DNA of 64,000 bases from CAZVGZ01 sp964627605 (GTDB lineage Bacteria; Latescibacterota; MWCZ01; CAZVGZ01), in the NCBI GenBank assembly GCA_964627605.1, contig CAZVGZ010000002.1, positions 106,252-170,251 on the forward strand, given 5' to 3'. Under the pieces are notes generated by a model that was given only the letters and a program-made list of their open reading frames with translations, was not told where the DNA came from and ran no database searches. The stretch's first letter is position 1; each line of letters starts with the position of its first letter. The position numbers were made by a program, and so were the translations under genes. Positions 50,752-59,525 of this stretch are shown piece by piece.

Positions 50752-51732
50752 CTACTCAAGTCCGAGTTCGGCGATGGTGCCGTTCAGGGTGTCGCGGGAT
50801 GAGTGCAGTCTTTCGGTTAACTGATCGAGAAAGGGGATGGCTTCGTAACTCTCTGGGTCTGATAAATCCTCAGAGTCGATCCGCGCTTGGCATTGCGAAG
50901 CGAGCTCTTTGGTCTGATCGACCTCTGATTGTGACAGGCCAGGGACAGACCGCCGCCAGCCGGATACGTCTATCGGGATGTCAAATAGCCATTTGTGGTC
51001 CTCAATTGAGAGAGTCAGTTGGGGTGAATGCTCTCCCAAAATTCGCAGAACCTCGTTCCACTCTACTACACCCTCGCCGCAAGGCCGGACCTGGCGCCTT
51101 ATCCCTGTATCGTAAGGGAAGACAATCGCGTCTTTGCAGTGTGTCATGTGGGTGTAGGGTGCCACCCTCTTAGCTGCGGCAAGCGGCTCCTCGGCGAAAC
51201 AGAGGCAGTTGGCAACGTCAAAGCAGACACCAACGACATCTGGTGCGATCGCTTCGACAAGACGCACCGCATCGAAGGTTGAGACTCCGCCTTTTGGTTC
51301 GATGTTAAGCCGAGAACCGTTGTAGATTAGGATGGGTGTAAGCGCCGCTAAAAACGTTTGGGTTCCAGAGAGTTGATCGGCCCAAGCGATGTCCGTTCGC
51401 GCTCGGGCGTCTGGGCCGCCTGTCCAGGTGTGAAGCTCATGCCATCCACAAGCAGAGGCGTTTTCGATCTCAATCTGCATCAGCGCCAACTGCTCTTCCC
51501 TGGTTTTTCCTGCAACAAACGGGTTGGCGCAGCCTACAGTGGCTTCGGTGTAGAGATCAAGCGAGTCTGCGTATGCCTTGATCTCGCGCATGCGGCCGAT
51601 ATCGGCACCTGAGCCAAAATGTCCCAGGCCCCCTTGAAGCCCGGATAGATTGTGGCCTTTGACGAACTCCAACGCTGAGAACGGGTCGAGCTTGAGTTCG
51701 TGGATGGTGAAAGATTCTAGTCCTACACGCAC
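50752..51732 (-). CDS. Sugar-phosphate isomerase/epimerase (xylose-isomerase-like TIM barrel)
   Basis: AP-endonuclease-2/xylose-isomerase-like barrel of 326 residues from GTG 51732, preceded by GAGGTGG. Features include VGLESFTIHELKLDPFSALE, LDLYTEATVGCANPF, a metal Glu in LNIEPKGGV, an Asp in VGVCFDVANCLCF and the HMTHCKDAIVF loop. It probably isomerises or epimerises a sugar or cyclitol derivative. It follows the oxidoreductase gene by 17 bases. This pairing is typical of sugar or inositol catabolic modules. Confidence 0.82.
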   Translation of the reverse strand: MRVGLESFTIHELKLDPFSALEFVKGHNLSGLQGGLGHFGSGADIGRMREIKAYADSLDLYTEATVGCANPFVAGKTREEQLALMQIEIENASACGWHELHTWTGGPDARARTDIAWADQLSGTQTFLAALTPILIYNGSRLNIEPKGGVSTFDAVRLVEAIAPDVVGVCFDVANCLCFAEEPLAAAKRVAPYTHMTHCKDAIVFPYDTGIRRQVRPCGEGVVEWNEVLRILGEHSPQLTLSIEDHKWLFDIPIDVSGWRRSVPGLSQSEVDQTKELASQCQARIDSEDLSDPESYEAIPFLDQLTERLHSSRDTLNGTIAELGLE

Positions 51733-51749
51733 CGTTCCACCTCGAAATC

Positions 51750-52829
51750 TTAACGGCTGCCCCACGGCACCGATTCGATGGGAAGTGAGATCGTCGAACC
51801 TTCTTTCTCTGCGAGATAGGCCGCCTCAGATATCTCGACGGTGTACCTTACATCTGCTCCGGTTGTGGAGACCTGATTTTCCCTTCCTGAAAGCATATTG
51901 ATCCACTCGCTTATCATCGTCTGGTGACCTGCGATGCCGCTGGTTTTGATTTTGGCATATCCTTCAGAGCCTGGATCACCGTCCAACTCTACGTGTTTCG
52001 ACATCTCGGTCGCCGCATCGGAGTTAATAAACACGCCTTTACCGGAAATATAGTGTGCGTCGCCATCTGAACCGGTCACCCTGACGATCTCATACCATAG
52101 AGCGTTTGGACCGTTTGCGGCTTGACGGGTGGCCCAGTTTATTGACAGCTCTGCCAAAGCACCGGATTTCATCTGAGCCAAAACTACCCCGTAAGTCTCG
52201 CCCTCCATTCGCTCTGGCACCGATCTGGTCATACACGTCACCCTGTCTGCCTCGCCGCCGTACCACCTTAGCGCGTCGATCTGATGGATTAGGCATGAGC
52301 TGATAGCTCCACCGCCAAGCCGGTCCCAGAAAGCCGCCCACGGAAGATCCCTTGAGGGCAGCACGTTCTGGTTGTGCTCCAACTGCCAGAAATGAATCTC
52401 TCCCAAAACTCCGGAATCGACAACGGATTTGAGCGCCATCCAGTCTGAGTCGTATCTGCGATCGTGGCACACCGTCAAAGAGACGCCGTTGCTCTCGCAC
52501 GTCTCAATCATCTGATCGCACTCGTGGATATTTCGCGCCATCAGCTTTTCGACAAGAATATGCTTCCCCGTTTGGGCGGCGGCGATCGATGCTGGGAGGT
52601 GTAGATCGTGGGGGAGCAGAATGTCCACCGCATCCACATCGCTCTGATCCAAGAGAGCGTCGTATGAGTCGTAGATGACCGGTTCGCACTCTAAGAGCTC
52701 TCTGATCCGATTGTGTTTAGCGGTGTCCGGTTCGGCAACTGCTGTCACCTGGCAGCGGTCATATGCGTTGACGTAAGCTGGCGCGTGTGCGCCAAAAATA
52801 CCGCCGCCGCCAACGATACCTATCTTCAT
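51750..52829 (-). CDS. Gfo/Idh/MocA-family oxidoreductase
   Basis: NAD(P)-dependent sugar dehydrogenase-type protein of 359 residues. The Rossmann N terminus is IGIVGGGGIFGAHAPAY (about residues 3-19). The conserved EKLMARNIHECDQM motif (about 94-107) carries the catalytic-site Lys, in place of the usual EKP. A later GGGAISSCLIHQIDALRWYGG stretch (about 172-192) holds the substrate His/Asp. It heads a four-gene operon with the isomerase and propeller genes, pointing to oxidation of a sugar or cyclitol. Confidence 0.9.
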   Translation of the reverse strand: MKIGIVGGGGIFGAHAPAYVNAYDRCQVTAVAEPDTAKHNRIRELLECEPVIYDSYDALLDQSDVDAVDILLPHDLHLPASIAAAQTGKHILVEKLMARNIHECDQMIETCESNGVSLTVCHDRRYDSDWMALKSVVDSGVLGEIHFWQLEHNQNVLPSRDLPWAAFWDRLGGGAISSCLIHQIDALRWYGGEADRVTCMTRSVPERMEGETYGVVLAQMKSGALAELSINWATRQAANGPNALWYEIVRVTGSDGDAHYISGKGVFINSDAATEMSKHVELDGDPGSEGYAKIKTSGIAGHQTMISEWINMLSGRENQVSTTGADVRYTVEISEAAYLAEKEGSTISLPIESVPWGSR

Positions 52830-52881
52830 TCGATATCTCCCCCAGGATGGTCGATACTCACTCAGTTGCCCGAAAACCTTG

Positions 52882-52901
52882 CTATGGCGCCTCCGCCATA
52901 G
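52882..52901. repeat. Perfect hairpin/palindrome upstream of the oxidoreductase operon
   Basis: CTATGGCG and CGCCATAG form eight perfect pairs around a CCTC loop, 53 bases before the Gfo/Idh start codon. No T run follows on either side, so it is not a terminator. It may be an operator or a leader RNA structure for the minus-strand operon. The rest of the gap to 53114 shows no gene. Confidence 0.45.
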
Positions 52902-53114
52902 TGGAAATTACTGCTGTAGCCACCGCTGTCCAACTAGCTGCAACCGTTGGCGCTGGATGTGAGTGTGGGGATATTCACCAGCTAGCGGCGCCCAAGCACC
53001 GGTAGCTGCGAAAAGCTCCTGGCATATTGGGCGCTGCGCCACAAATCTAATTCGCCGCCAAGTATACATAGCGCCAAAACAAGACGAGCACACCTTTTGA
53101 AAGGAAGGTGGTCC

Positions 53115-53537
53115 GTGAAAACTCCGACCGTCATGTCTGCACTCGCGTGCGGCGTCTTGGCCGTTTTAGTCGGATGTGGGAGTCAGAAGATCGCCGACGG
53201 GACCCCCTTTGCCTACACGCACGAGTTCGCAGAAGCTCCCAAAGACAACCCGCCCAAAATGATTCTTTTCACCACCATCAGCCCCCAGTGGTAAGTGCAT
53301 AAGGTCGAATATCTGGCGGGCACGAGGGTCAAGGGTGCGATGATGAACGGGATAATGCACTCCTGGAACTCCCATGTGTGGAGTCTGCCCAACAGATTTG
53401 TGATGAACCTAGGGAAAGGCAGACATCAGGTGCTGATTAAATGCAGCGATCTGGGCGGCTCGGCGTGGGTCTTCTTCTTTCGGGTGACCGATCTGAATGG
53501 TGAAGCGGTTGACGGTCTTAGCTGGTTGGGCTCATAG
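53115..53537 (+). pseudogene. Lipoprotein gene interrupted by an in-frame TAA
   Basis: GTG 53115 with a strong AAGGAAGGTGG upstream begins a lipoprotein signal (SALACGVLAVLVGC, lipobox Cys at about residue 22). After 59 codons TAA occurs (53292-53294). The same frame then continues for 80 codons with LPNRFVMNLGKGRHQVLIKC and FFFRVTDLNGEAV, the pattern of a carbohydrate-binding beta sandwich found in secreted proteins of these bacteria. The two parts in one frame suggest one gene broken by a nonsense mutation, perhaps with an internal deletion near the stop. Confidence 0.6.
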
Positions 53538-53623
53538 CGCGTGGATTCCATGTATGCAGACGAATTTTCGGCTATCTAGAGATAGAACGACAACGCTCAA
53601 AACGATCGGTTTGGGGGAACGAA

Positions 53624-54841
53624 ATGCTGGTACCTGGTGATGCAGTTAGCTACATCTCGCTGTTTCTGTTGGCATCGTTCATCTGCGCGATGATGGCGTC
53701 GACATCGTCCGCTGAAGAGACATATAGCGCAGAAGTACTGCCAGCGGATAGGACGGTCATGATCGACACGCTCACGGGCGTGACACTTACATTTCTAACG
53801 ACGGACACACCATCGTCGAGTATCTATTTCCACGAGCGGTCGTGGCTTGCGAACAGCTCGATGATCGTCTTCCGGGGTGAACGCGGTACGATGGGGTATC
53901 TCACGGCTACAGGGGAGCTTGTCGTTCTGGAAACTCCCACCGGTGCCGTAGGGGCGGTGACCGCCGCAGCCAAGCGCAGTTCGATTTTCTGCATTCGTGG
54001 CAATGATGTCTTGGAGCTTACCCCGAAAATTGAGATATCCCCCGATCCGACGATTACGCCCTCCAAAGTGACAATTACAGAGCGCGTGATTGTCACGGTG
54101 CCATCTGGCAGCACACTGAACGTGAACTACGACGACACTTTTTTGTCCATAGGGATCGGCAAAACGGTAAATACGATCCGTGTGTCGGATGGGCGGTTGA
54201 AGGAGGTCTGTCGTCTCGACCCGCCTTTGGCTTGGCGCGGGCATCTTCAGTGGAGCCGCACAGAGTCAAATCTGCTGAGTATGGCGCAGGGACAGGACTG
54301 GCGGCGCGATCCGGACGCGCTAGACCGGATATGGGTCATCGATCCCGAAGAGGGGGTTCCCCGGCCTGTCTATCATCAGATAGTTGGCGAGCTGGTGACG
54401 CACGAGTCGTGGTGGGTGGACGATCAGATTCTGTTCTGTGGCGCTCCCCCGCCGTTGGGTCTGCCAGGCGACCCGGAGCGGCGGGAGATGGCTCACGTCA
54501 ATGCGCTTGATACAACAACTGGCAATGTGCGGATTATTGGTGCAGGAAGCTGGTGGCCGGAAGGCTCTGATGAGGAGGTTTGGCGGCGAAACTGGTGGCA
54601 CTGTGCAGGCAGCGAAGATGGTCGGTGGGTTGTCGCCGACACATTCCACGGTGACATTGCGCTGTTCGATGCGCCGAATACACGCCCACTGCTTCTGTCG
54701 TCGGGCCATCGGCCGTTTGTCGGCAGCGCCAAGCATCCTGAGCCTGGATGGGATCGGGCGAGCCGCCAGGTGATCTTCTCTTCGCACATGCTTAGCGACG
54801 AGGTGAACGCATGCGTGGCGACGATTCCTGATGGGTGGTAG
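53624..54841 (+). CDS. Secreted beta-propeller protein, oligogalacturonate-lyase-like
   Basis: A 405-residue protein with a signal peptide (hydrophobic about residues 10-28, then SSAEE). The mature part has repeating blades, for example LQWSRTESNLLSMAQG, VDDQILFCGAP and WWHCAGSEDGRWVVADTFHG. The order of a conserved late His-Glu-Ser (THESWW) and a C-terminal HP-x-x-x-x-D-R blade resembles PL22 oligogalacturonate lyases and TolB-like propellers. The lyase assignment is tentative. The protein should act in the periplasm. Confidence 0.68.
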   Translation: MLVPGDAVSYISLFLLASFICAMMASTSSAEETYSAEVLPADRTVMIDTLTGVTLTFLTTDTPSSSIYFHERSWLANSSMIVFRGERGTMGYLTATGELVVLETPTGAVGAVTAAAKRSSIFCIRGNDVLELTPKIEISPDPTITPSKVTITERVIVTVPSGSTLNVNYDDTFLSIGIGKTVNTIRVSDGRLKEVCRLDPPLAWRGHLQWSRTESNLLSMAQGQDWRRDPDALDRIWVIDPEEGVPRPVYHQIVGELVTHESWWVDDQILFCGAPPPLGLPGDPERREMAHVNALDTTTGNVRIIGAGSWWPEGSDEEVWRRNWWHCAGSEDGRWVVADTFHGDIALFDAPNTRPLLLSSGHRPFVGSAKHPEPGWDRASRQVIFSSHMLSDEVNACVATIPDGW

Positions 54842-55029
54842 GCTTTTTTTGGGGCCTGCAACGATGTCGGCGATAGCAGCATCGACTGTTGGAACCGGAT
54901 CTCTTAGAGATCAGGCATTCCGTGGGAATCAAAGCATTTTTTGGGTGGTGGTTTTGGCGCATTCCGAAAGATGTTGTGTGGCGGTAGAGCACCCGCTGGC
55001 AATTCGATCAATCGGGCTGCGCGCTGGCC

Positions 55030-57180
55030 CTATTCACCGTCCACGGATGCGGGGTAGAGCGCCTGATATATCCAGTAGTTGCGCATGACCAGTTTGACAT
55101 ATTTTCTGGTCTCTTTGTAGGTGATGGATTCTATAACGACATCCACATCACTGCTGATCCGCCACCACCTCTTGGCGTGTCTTGGACCAGCGTTGTAGGC
55201 AGCGAGGACCTGTTCCAAACTTCCACCAAAGCTCTGTAACAGCTCCGCTAACAGAGCGCTACCGAAGGTGACGCTGGTTGTGGGGTGGTAGAGGTCTTCG
55301 GTTCGGTATCCAGTGATCTTGTTTCGCTTGGCGAGCGCTCTACCGGTAGCCGGCATAATCTGCATCAACCCCCTGGCTTCGGCGGCGGAGTGAGCTAGCG
55401 GATCGAAAACGCTCTCCTGTCTGATGACCGCCCACAGAATCGCCGGGTTTAGGTTGTTCCTCAGGGCCGACTGTCGGACATCTGGCTCCACATAGGCCGG
55501 ATAGGCCCTCCTCAAACGCGAACCGGAGAGCTCGTGGAAGCGTCCGGGGCCACGGACACGCCAAGCTGATTGCGCACCAAACCTCATCGCTCGCGCCCAG
55601 TCGCCGATGGACACATATGCCTCGGTGACCCGGTCGATCTCTCTGGTTTTTGAGCTGAGGGCCACATGGTGATTCGAGAGTATCCCCCTTGCCCAACCCA
55701 GGGCGCCACAGCTTGCCAGAATTGCTGCGGTTGGGGTCTGCGCGATCTCGCTCGGATCGTTTTGCGGAGGCTCTGAATTCGGTGAGAAGGGGCGTTTGAG
55801 GTCGGATGCGGCCTTTAGGGAGTAGTAGCTGCGCGGCGCGAACGAGGCCGCCAATTCTAGCCATGCCGAAGACTCTGTTGGAAGACCCAGCTCAAGCGCG
55901 AGTTTGGACGCCCAGTAGGCCGCCTGGTCGACAGCTACGTAATCCTTGCCGTCGTTGGCCAAGTTTCCCAAGACGCCATAGGCCGAGCCGATGCGACCAG
56001 CGCGATAGAGGCAGAACCCCTGGCGCCACAACGCCATGTCCGCGTTTTCCCAATCAGGATGTTTTTCGGCAACTTCGCTAAATGTTTGGGCGGCATCTAA
56101 CCATCGTCGCTGCCGTGCCCACCCCCATGCGGTCTGCCAGCGTGAGTCCACCGCCTCTTCGTGGTTGGGGAACTCCCTCAAGAACCGCTCCTCCCATGAG
56201 CGGGACTTGGCTTCCCTGTTCCGACCGCGCTCCAGTGCTGCCATCCCTTTGATCGCTTTTGCGGCGAACGATGTTCCTGGTGCGTCGTTCATGACTGAGG
56301 AGAAGTGGCGGGCGGCATATTTGTGGTGTCCCGCTTTGCGCCTGTAGTTGCCTGCGTCGATGCGACGCTTTAGGGACATGTCATCGTCTCCAGCCCCCTC
56401 CAAAGCCCGCTCAGTCAGCCTTGCTGCCTTGGTAAAACGGCCCTGAATTCGTGCTAATCTAGCAGCCCAAACCAGCTCGTGGCTTGGCGGTTGCCACCCA
56501 TGTTGCTCAGCGAACTTTTCTGCTGCGGATGTAGCCGGTTCGCGGGGATGATCCTGGAGTAGCGATCGCATACCTAAGGCCCAGGTCGAGTCGCCCAGTT
56601 GGTATTTAAGACGCATGATGCGCCAACCAATCCGCGCTCTGAGGGCGTCGGAGGTGGTGGCGATGGAGGAGAACTCTGCGATCGCTTTTAGGGTGTCACC
56701 TGAGAACAGGTAGGCTTGGGCTTTGAGCGTTTTTATGGAATCCCTGAAGGCCGCTGAACTCGTCCAACCGAGGGTGCCAAGCACTGCGTGGGATTCGCTC
56801 GGTTTTCCTTCATTTAATTTGGAAATCGAGCGCCAGTAGCCGATGTAGGGCTGTAGCTCAGGTTCCCGAGCTGACACGAGAAGCGACTCGGTTTGTGATG
56901 CGGGCCCCAGGTAGGCTAGACAGACCCCCAGTCGCAAACTGTCAAGAGCCGAGAGTGGCGAGCGGCTCGACAGGAGCGACCGGGCTGCGCGCCACCGCCC
57001 TAACCGCATGTCTCTGGCTATCTGGTCATCGGGTTTGGGCGTGATGGCAAGAGCCGAGATCGTGAAACAGAGCCAGCCAAAAAGCAGACTGTAGATTTTC
57101 AGTCGTCGGATCGTTTGTAGATCGCAAAACTGCGAGTGGAGATGCGGACGAGGGGGTCGGCCTTGGTTCTGGTTCGTCAA
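55030..57180 (-). CDS. slt: Soluble lytic murein transglycosylase with superhelical N-terminal repeats
   Basis: Cleaves peptidoglycan glycan strands. An N-terminal hydrophobic segment (LLFGWLCFTISALA) acts as signal or anchor. Tetratricopeptide-like helical repeats cover about 500 residues, and the C-terminal SLT domain has catalytic Glu in VIRQESVFDPLAHSAAEARG, LMQIMPATGR and AAYNAGPRHAKRWW. I place the start at TTG 57180, 20 bases after the PHP gene; the open frame runs on to 57546, but that part overlaps PHP in another frame and is basic and proline-rich. No clear ribosome-binding site marks the start. Overall layout matches Slt70. Confidence 0.88.
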   Translation of the reverse strand: MTNQNQGRPPRPHLHSQFCDLQTIRRLKIYSLLFGWLCFTISALAITPKPDDQIARDMRLGRWRAARSLLSSRSPLSALDSLRLGVCLAYLGPASQTESLLVSAREPELQPYIGYWRSISKLNEGKPSESHAVLGTLGWTSSAAFRDSIKTLKAQAYLFSGDTLKAIAEFSSIATTSDALRARIGWRIMRLKYQLGDSTWALGMRSLLQDHPREPATSAAEKFAEQHGWQPPSHELVWAARLARIQGRFTKAARLTERALEGAGDDDMSLKRRIDAGNYRRKAGHHKYAARHFSSVMNDAPGTSFAAKAIKGMAALERGRNREAKSRSWEERFLREFPNHEEAVDSRWQTAWGWARQRRWLDAAQTFSEVAEKHPDWENADMALWRQGFCLYRAGRIGSAYGVLGNLANDGKDYVAVDQAAYWASKLALELGLPTESSAWLELAASFAPRSYYSLKAASDLKRPFSPNSEPPQNDPSEIAQTPTAAILASCGALGWARGILSNHHVALSSKTREIDRVTEAYVSIGDWARAMRFGAQSAWRVRGPGRFHELSGSRLRRAYPAYVEPDVRQSALRNNLNPAILWAVIRQESVFDPLAHSAAEARGLMQIMPATGRALAKRNKITGYRTEDLYHPTTSVTFGSALLAELLQSFGGSLEQVLAAYNAGPRHAKRWWRISSDVDVVIESITYKETRKYVKLVMRNYWIYQALYPASVDGE

Positions 57181-57200
57181 AGTAGGGCAGCGAACGCAGG

Positions 57201-58031
57201 TTAGCGCTGGCGCAGGCGCGCAGCGGCCGTTTGGTGGAGGTGCTCGTGGATCGCCCAAGGTACGTGGGGCACACCTATGCTGTCTGCCCGGCTTCCGAAG
57301 CCATGAGTGTCGCTGCCGCCAGTCGGTTTCAGACTGTATTTGATCGCCAAACGTTTGTAGAAACGGATCATCGCCTGGCAATGATATGGGTGCCAGACCT
57401 CCAGTCCATCCAGACCTGAGTGGACCATCGACCTGATTAACTCGTCGCGACCTGTCGCACCAGGATGCGCCAAAATTGCCACTCCGCCAGCGTTGTGGAT
57501 TAGTTGAATCGCTTCTTTTGGGCTGATAGTTTGGTGGGGCACGCATGCAGGTCGCCCGTTGGCCAGATAGTCTCTGAATGCCGCTCCGTAGCTATTCACA
57601 AGGCCAGATTTCAGTAGCGCTTGAGCGATGTGCGGTCTTGTGACAGCGGCACCGTTTGCGGCGGTAAGCACATCAGAATATGTCAGGTTCAGGCCCAGCT
57701 GATTCAGGTGCGCTACAATGTCCTGTGCCCTGGCTTTTCGTCGGTCTCTTAGATGGGCCAGGGCCTCGACGAAAGTGTGGTCTTTATCGTCGAAATGGTA
57801 GCCCAACACATGAATGTCGGACGTACCCTCAAACGCGCTGATCTCTACCCCAGAAACGAGTATTGGTCCATCGCTTGACGGCAGCGCTTTTCGCGCCATC
57901 GCCAAAGATTTGACACTGTCGTGATCTGTTATCGCAAAAGCTTTCAGACCAAGCCGACAGACACAGGCAACGATCCCCTCTGGGGTATCGCGTCCATCTG
58001 ATAAAGTCGAATGTATGTGCAGGTCAATCAT
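57201..58031 (-). CDS. PHP-domain phosphoesterase
   Basis: Metal-dependent phosphoesterase of 276 residues; start ATG 58031 with AGGA upstream. Motif I DLHIHSTLSDGRDTPE (about residues 3-18), motif II ITDHDSV (about 36-42), motif III with GVEISAFE (about 64-71) and motif IV GGSDTHGFG (about 245-253) are all intact. This standalone form resembles RNase AM/YciV-type 3',5'-nucleotide bisphosphate phosphatases. It is probably co-transcribed with the lytic transglycosylase. Confidence 0.9.
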   Translation of the reverse strand: MIDLHIHSTLSDGRDTPEGIVACVCRLGLKAFAITDHDSVKSLAMARKALPSSDGPILVSGVEISAFEGTSDIHVLGYHFDDKDHTFVEALAHLRDRRKARAQDIVAHLNQLGLNLTYSDVLTAANGAAVTRPHIAQALLKSGLVNSYGAAFRDYLANGRPACVPHQTISPKEAIQLIHNAGGVAILAHPGATGRDELIRSMVHSGLDGLEVWHPYHCQAMIRFYKRLAIKYSLKPTGGSDTHGFGSRADSIGVPHVPWAIHEHLHQTAAARLRQR

Positions 58032-58500
58032 GCCAGTTTTCCTGGTGCTACATCGCACCATCCCAATCCCGGCGATGTGCAAAACCGCACGCGAAAATAA
58101 TAGTCCTCTTGTTTGCATTGGTCAAGATCGGTCTGTTCGCCGTGGACGAGCAAGCCGGTACACCGAGGGCACTATGGCTTACTCTGGCCATCGCTGATAC
58201 ACAGCTCAGTCGCTTGGCGGACAACTGTCGCTCAGACACTCTACTTTTGAGACCGGGTCCTCGGTAATTGTGAGCCGTCTTTGGCCGGATGGGGGATGGT
58301 TCGAACCATCTAATGACCTGCTCCTCATAGTCGGTCCACTTTGAAAGTTAGTATTGGGCCATCTTGGGTTTGGTGACTCAACTTTCTACCATGGACATGT
58401 TCCATTCTGCCTGTCGGGGCGGTCGGTGATCTTGACGGCCCGACGCTATCGGTATGGCTGGGCCGCTCGTTCTGGTGCCCCAACAAGGCAAGCCGTCTAT
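58032..58500. other. Gene-free interval with a 16-base palindrome
   Basis: No convincing gene is seen on either strand. The one clear element is a perfect palindrome GATGGTTCGAACCATC at 58295-58310. It looks like a tRNA T arm at first sight, but the flanks do not fold into a tRNA. It could be a repressor operator between the PHP gene and the PhyH gene. A further GC-rich inverted repeat (CGGCCC/GGGCCG, near 58436-58466) has no T run. Confidence 0.4.
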
Positions 58501-59340
58501 CTAACCCATTTCCCTATCCGAGTAGTAGCCCTCTTCGGTGCCGGAGCCAGCTTCTTCGATACTGATGTGGGCGAGGTCGAGGCGGGCGAATTCGGCAGTT
58601 GGGATGACACCGGACCGGTTGTGGTTGAAGGTGTCAACACCACGGCAGATGTAGGTCTTGAAGTGCGGATTGACCGAAAGGTCGCATTTTACTTCGGTCG
58701 AAGAATAACGGATTGTGAGCGCTGCTCTGGGCTGGTCCGACGTGTTAGCAGGGGAGCCGTGGATGATGGTGTCGTGGTGGATTGATATCTCCCCAGCGGT
58801 TAGTTCAATCGGGACCGCCTCTGATTCCCACCTATGTGAATCTTCCAGCTCAAGTGAGAGGACCGAGTCTGTGATCTCGTTTCTGCTGTGCTTGACAAGA
58901 CCACCTCTGTGCGAGCCAGGGACGACACGCATCGCACCATTTTCGGTGTTGCTATCGGTCAAGGCCAGCCACACGGTCACCATGTTGTGGGGCGTCAACG
59001 GCCAGTAGTAAGCGTCCTGATGCCAGCTCACAGTCTCTCCTGTTCGCGGCTCCTTGACGAAAAAATTGGACGCCCACAAGTAGAAGTTGGGGCCCAACAG
59101 GTCTTCGACATAATCGAGGATTGTGGGGATGGTAGAGAGATCAAATAGGAACCTGCTCGACTCGTGCCACTCGCGAATCTCTTTTGATGATTCGCCTGCC
59201 ATCAGGAGAGCGGACAGCTCATTGAAGCCTGAATTGATCTCCGCTATCTGGGAGTCGTCAAACAGACGCGGCAAGCTGGACAGATAGTCGCTTGACTCGA
59301 AGAATTTTTTTTGGACGTCGGACAGATTTACGTAAGGCAT
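58501..59340 (-). CDS. Phytanoyl-CoA dioxygenase (PhyH) family protein
   Basis: Fe(II)/2-oxoglutarate-dependent hydroxylase fold of 279 residues. The iron triad is His107-x-Asp109 (SWHQDAYYW) and His194 (IIHGSPANTS), with Arg206 for the 2-oxoglutarate carboxylate (HGSxxNxSxxxRxA pattern). VTVWLALTDSNTENGAMRVVPGSHRGG is the classic central strand-loop, here split as about residues 121-135 and 136-147. The substrate is unknown: bacterial PhyH proteins hydroxylate lipids, amino acids or natural products. It stands alone. Confidence 0.92.
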   Translation of the reverse strand: MPYVNLSDVQKKFFESSDYLSSLPRLFDDSQIAEINSGFNELSALLMAGESSKEIREWHESSRFLFDLSTIPTILDYVEDLLGPNFYLWASNFFVKEPRTGETVSWHQDAYYWPLTPHNMVTVWLALTDSNTENGAMRVVPGSHRGGLVKHSRNEITDSVLSLELEDSHRWESEAVPIELTAGEISIHHDTIIHGSPANTSDQPRAALTIRYSSTEVKCDLSVNPHFKTYICRGVDTFNHNRSGVIPTAEFARLDLAHISIEEAGSGTEEGYYSDREMG

Positions 59341-59525
59341 GGGGCTTGATCCTCAAGTCCCGGCGGGAGTGTTGACCAAGTGTAACCGCAGAGCCACGCC
59401 GCCTCGCTCGCCGTGGGCGACCTGAAATTAGTGGTGTGAATCTTGACGCCAGTGTATGCCCCTGGCGGACTGTATGCTATATTACTCGGCAGACGAGGCA
59501 ATGCGTATCGATCTGGGAGGGCACG

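Noticed and set aside
57181..57546. Long N-terminal extension of the lytic transglycosylase frame
   Set aside because: It overlaps the PHP gene in another frame, is basic and proline-rich and lacks a signal peptide, which instead appears after 57180.
58261..58360. Degenerate tRNA suggested by GGTTCGAACC
   Set aside because: The T-arm-like palindrome has a six-base loop and the flanks form no D, anticodon or acceptor stems.
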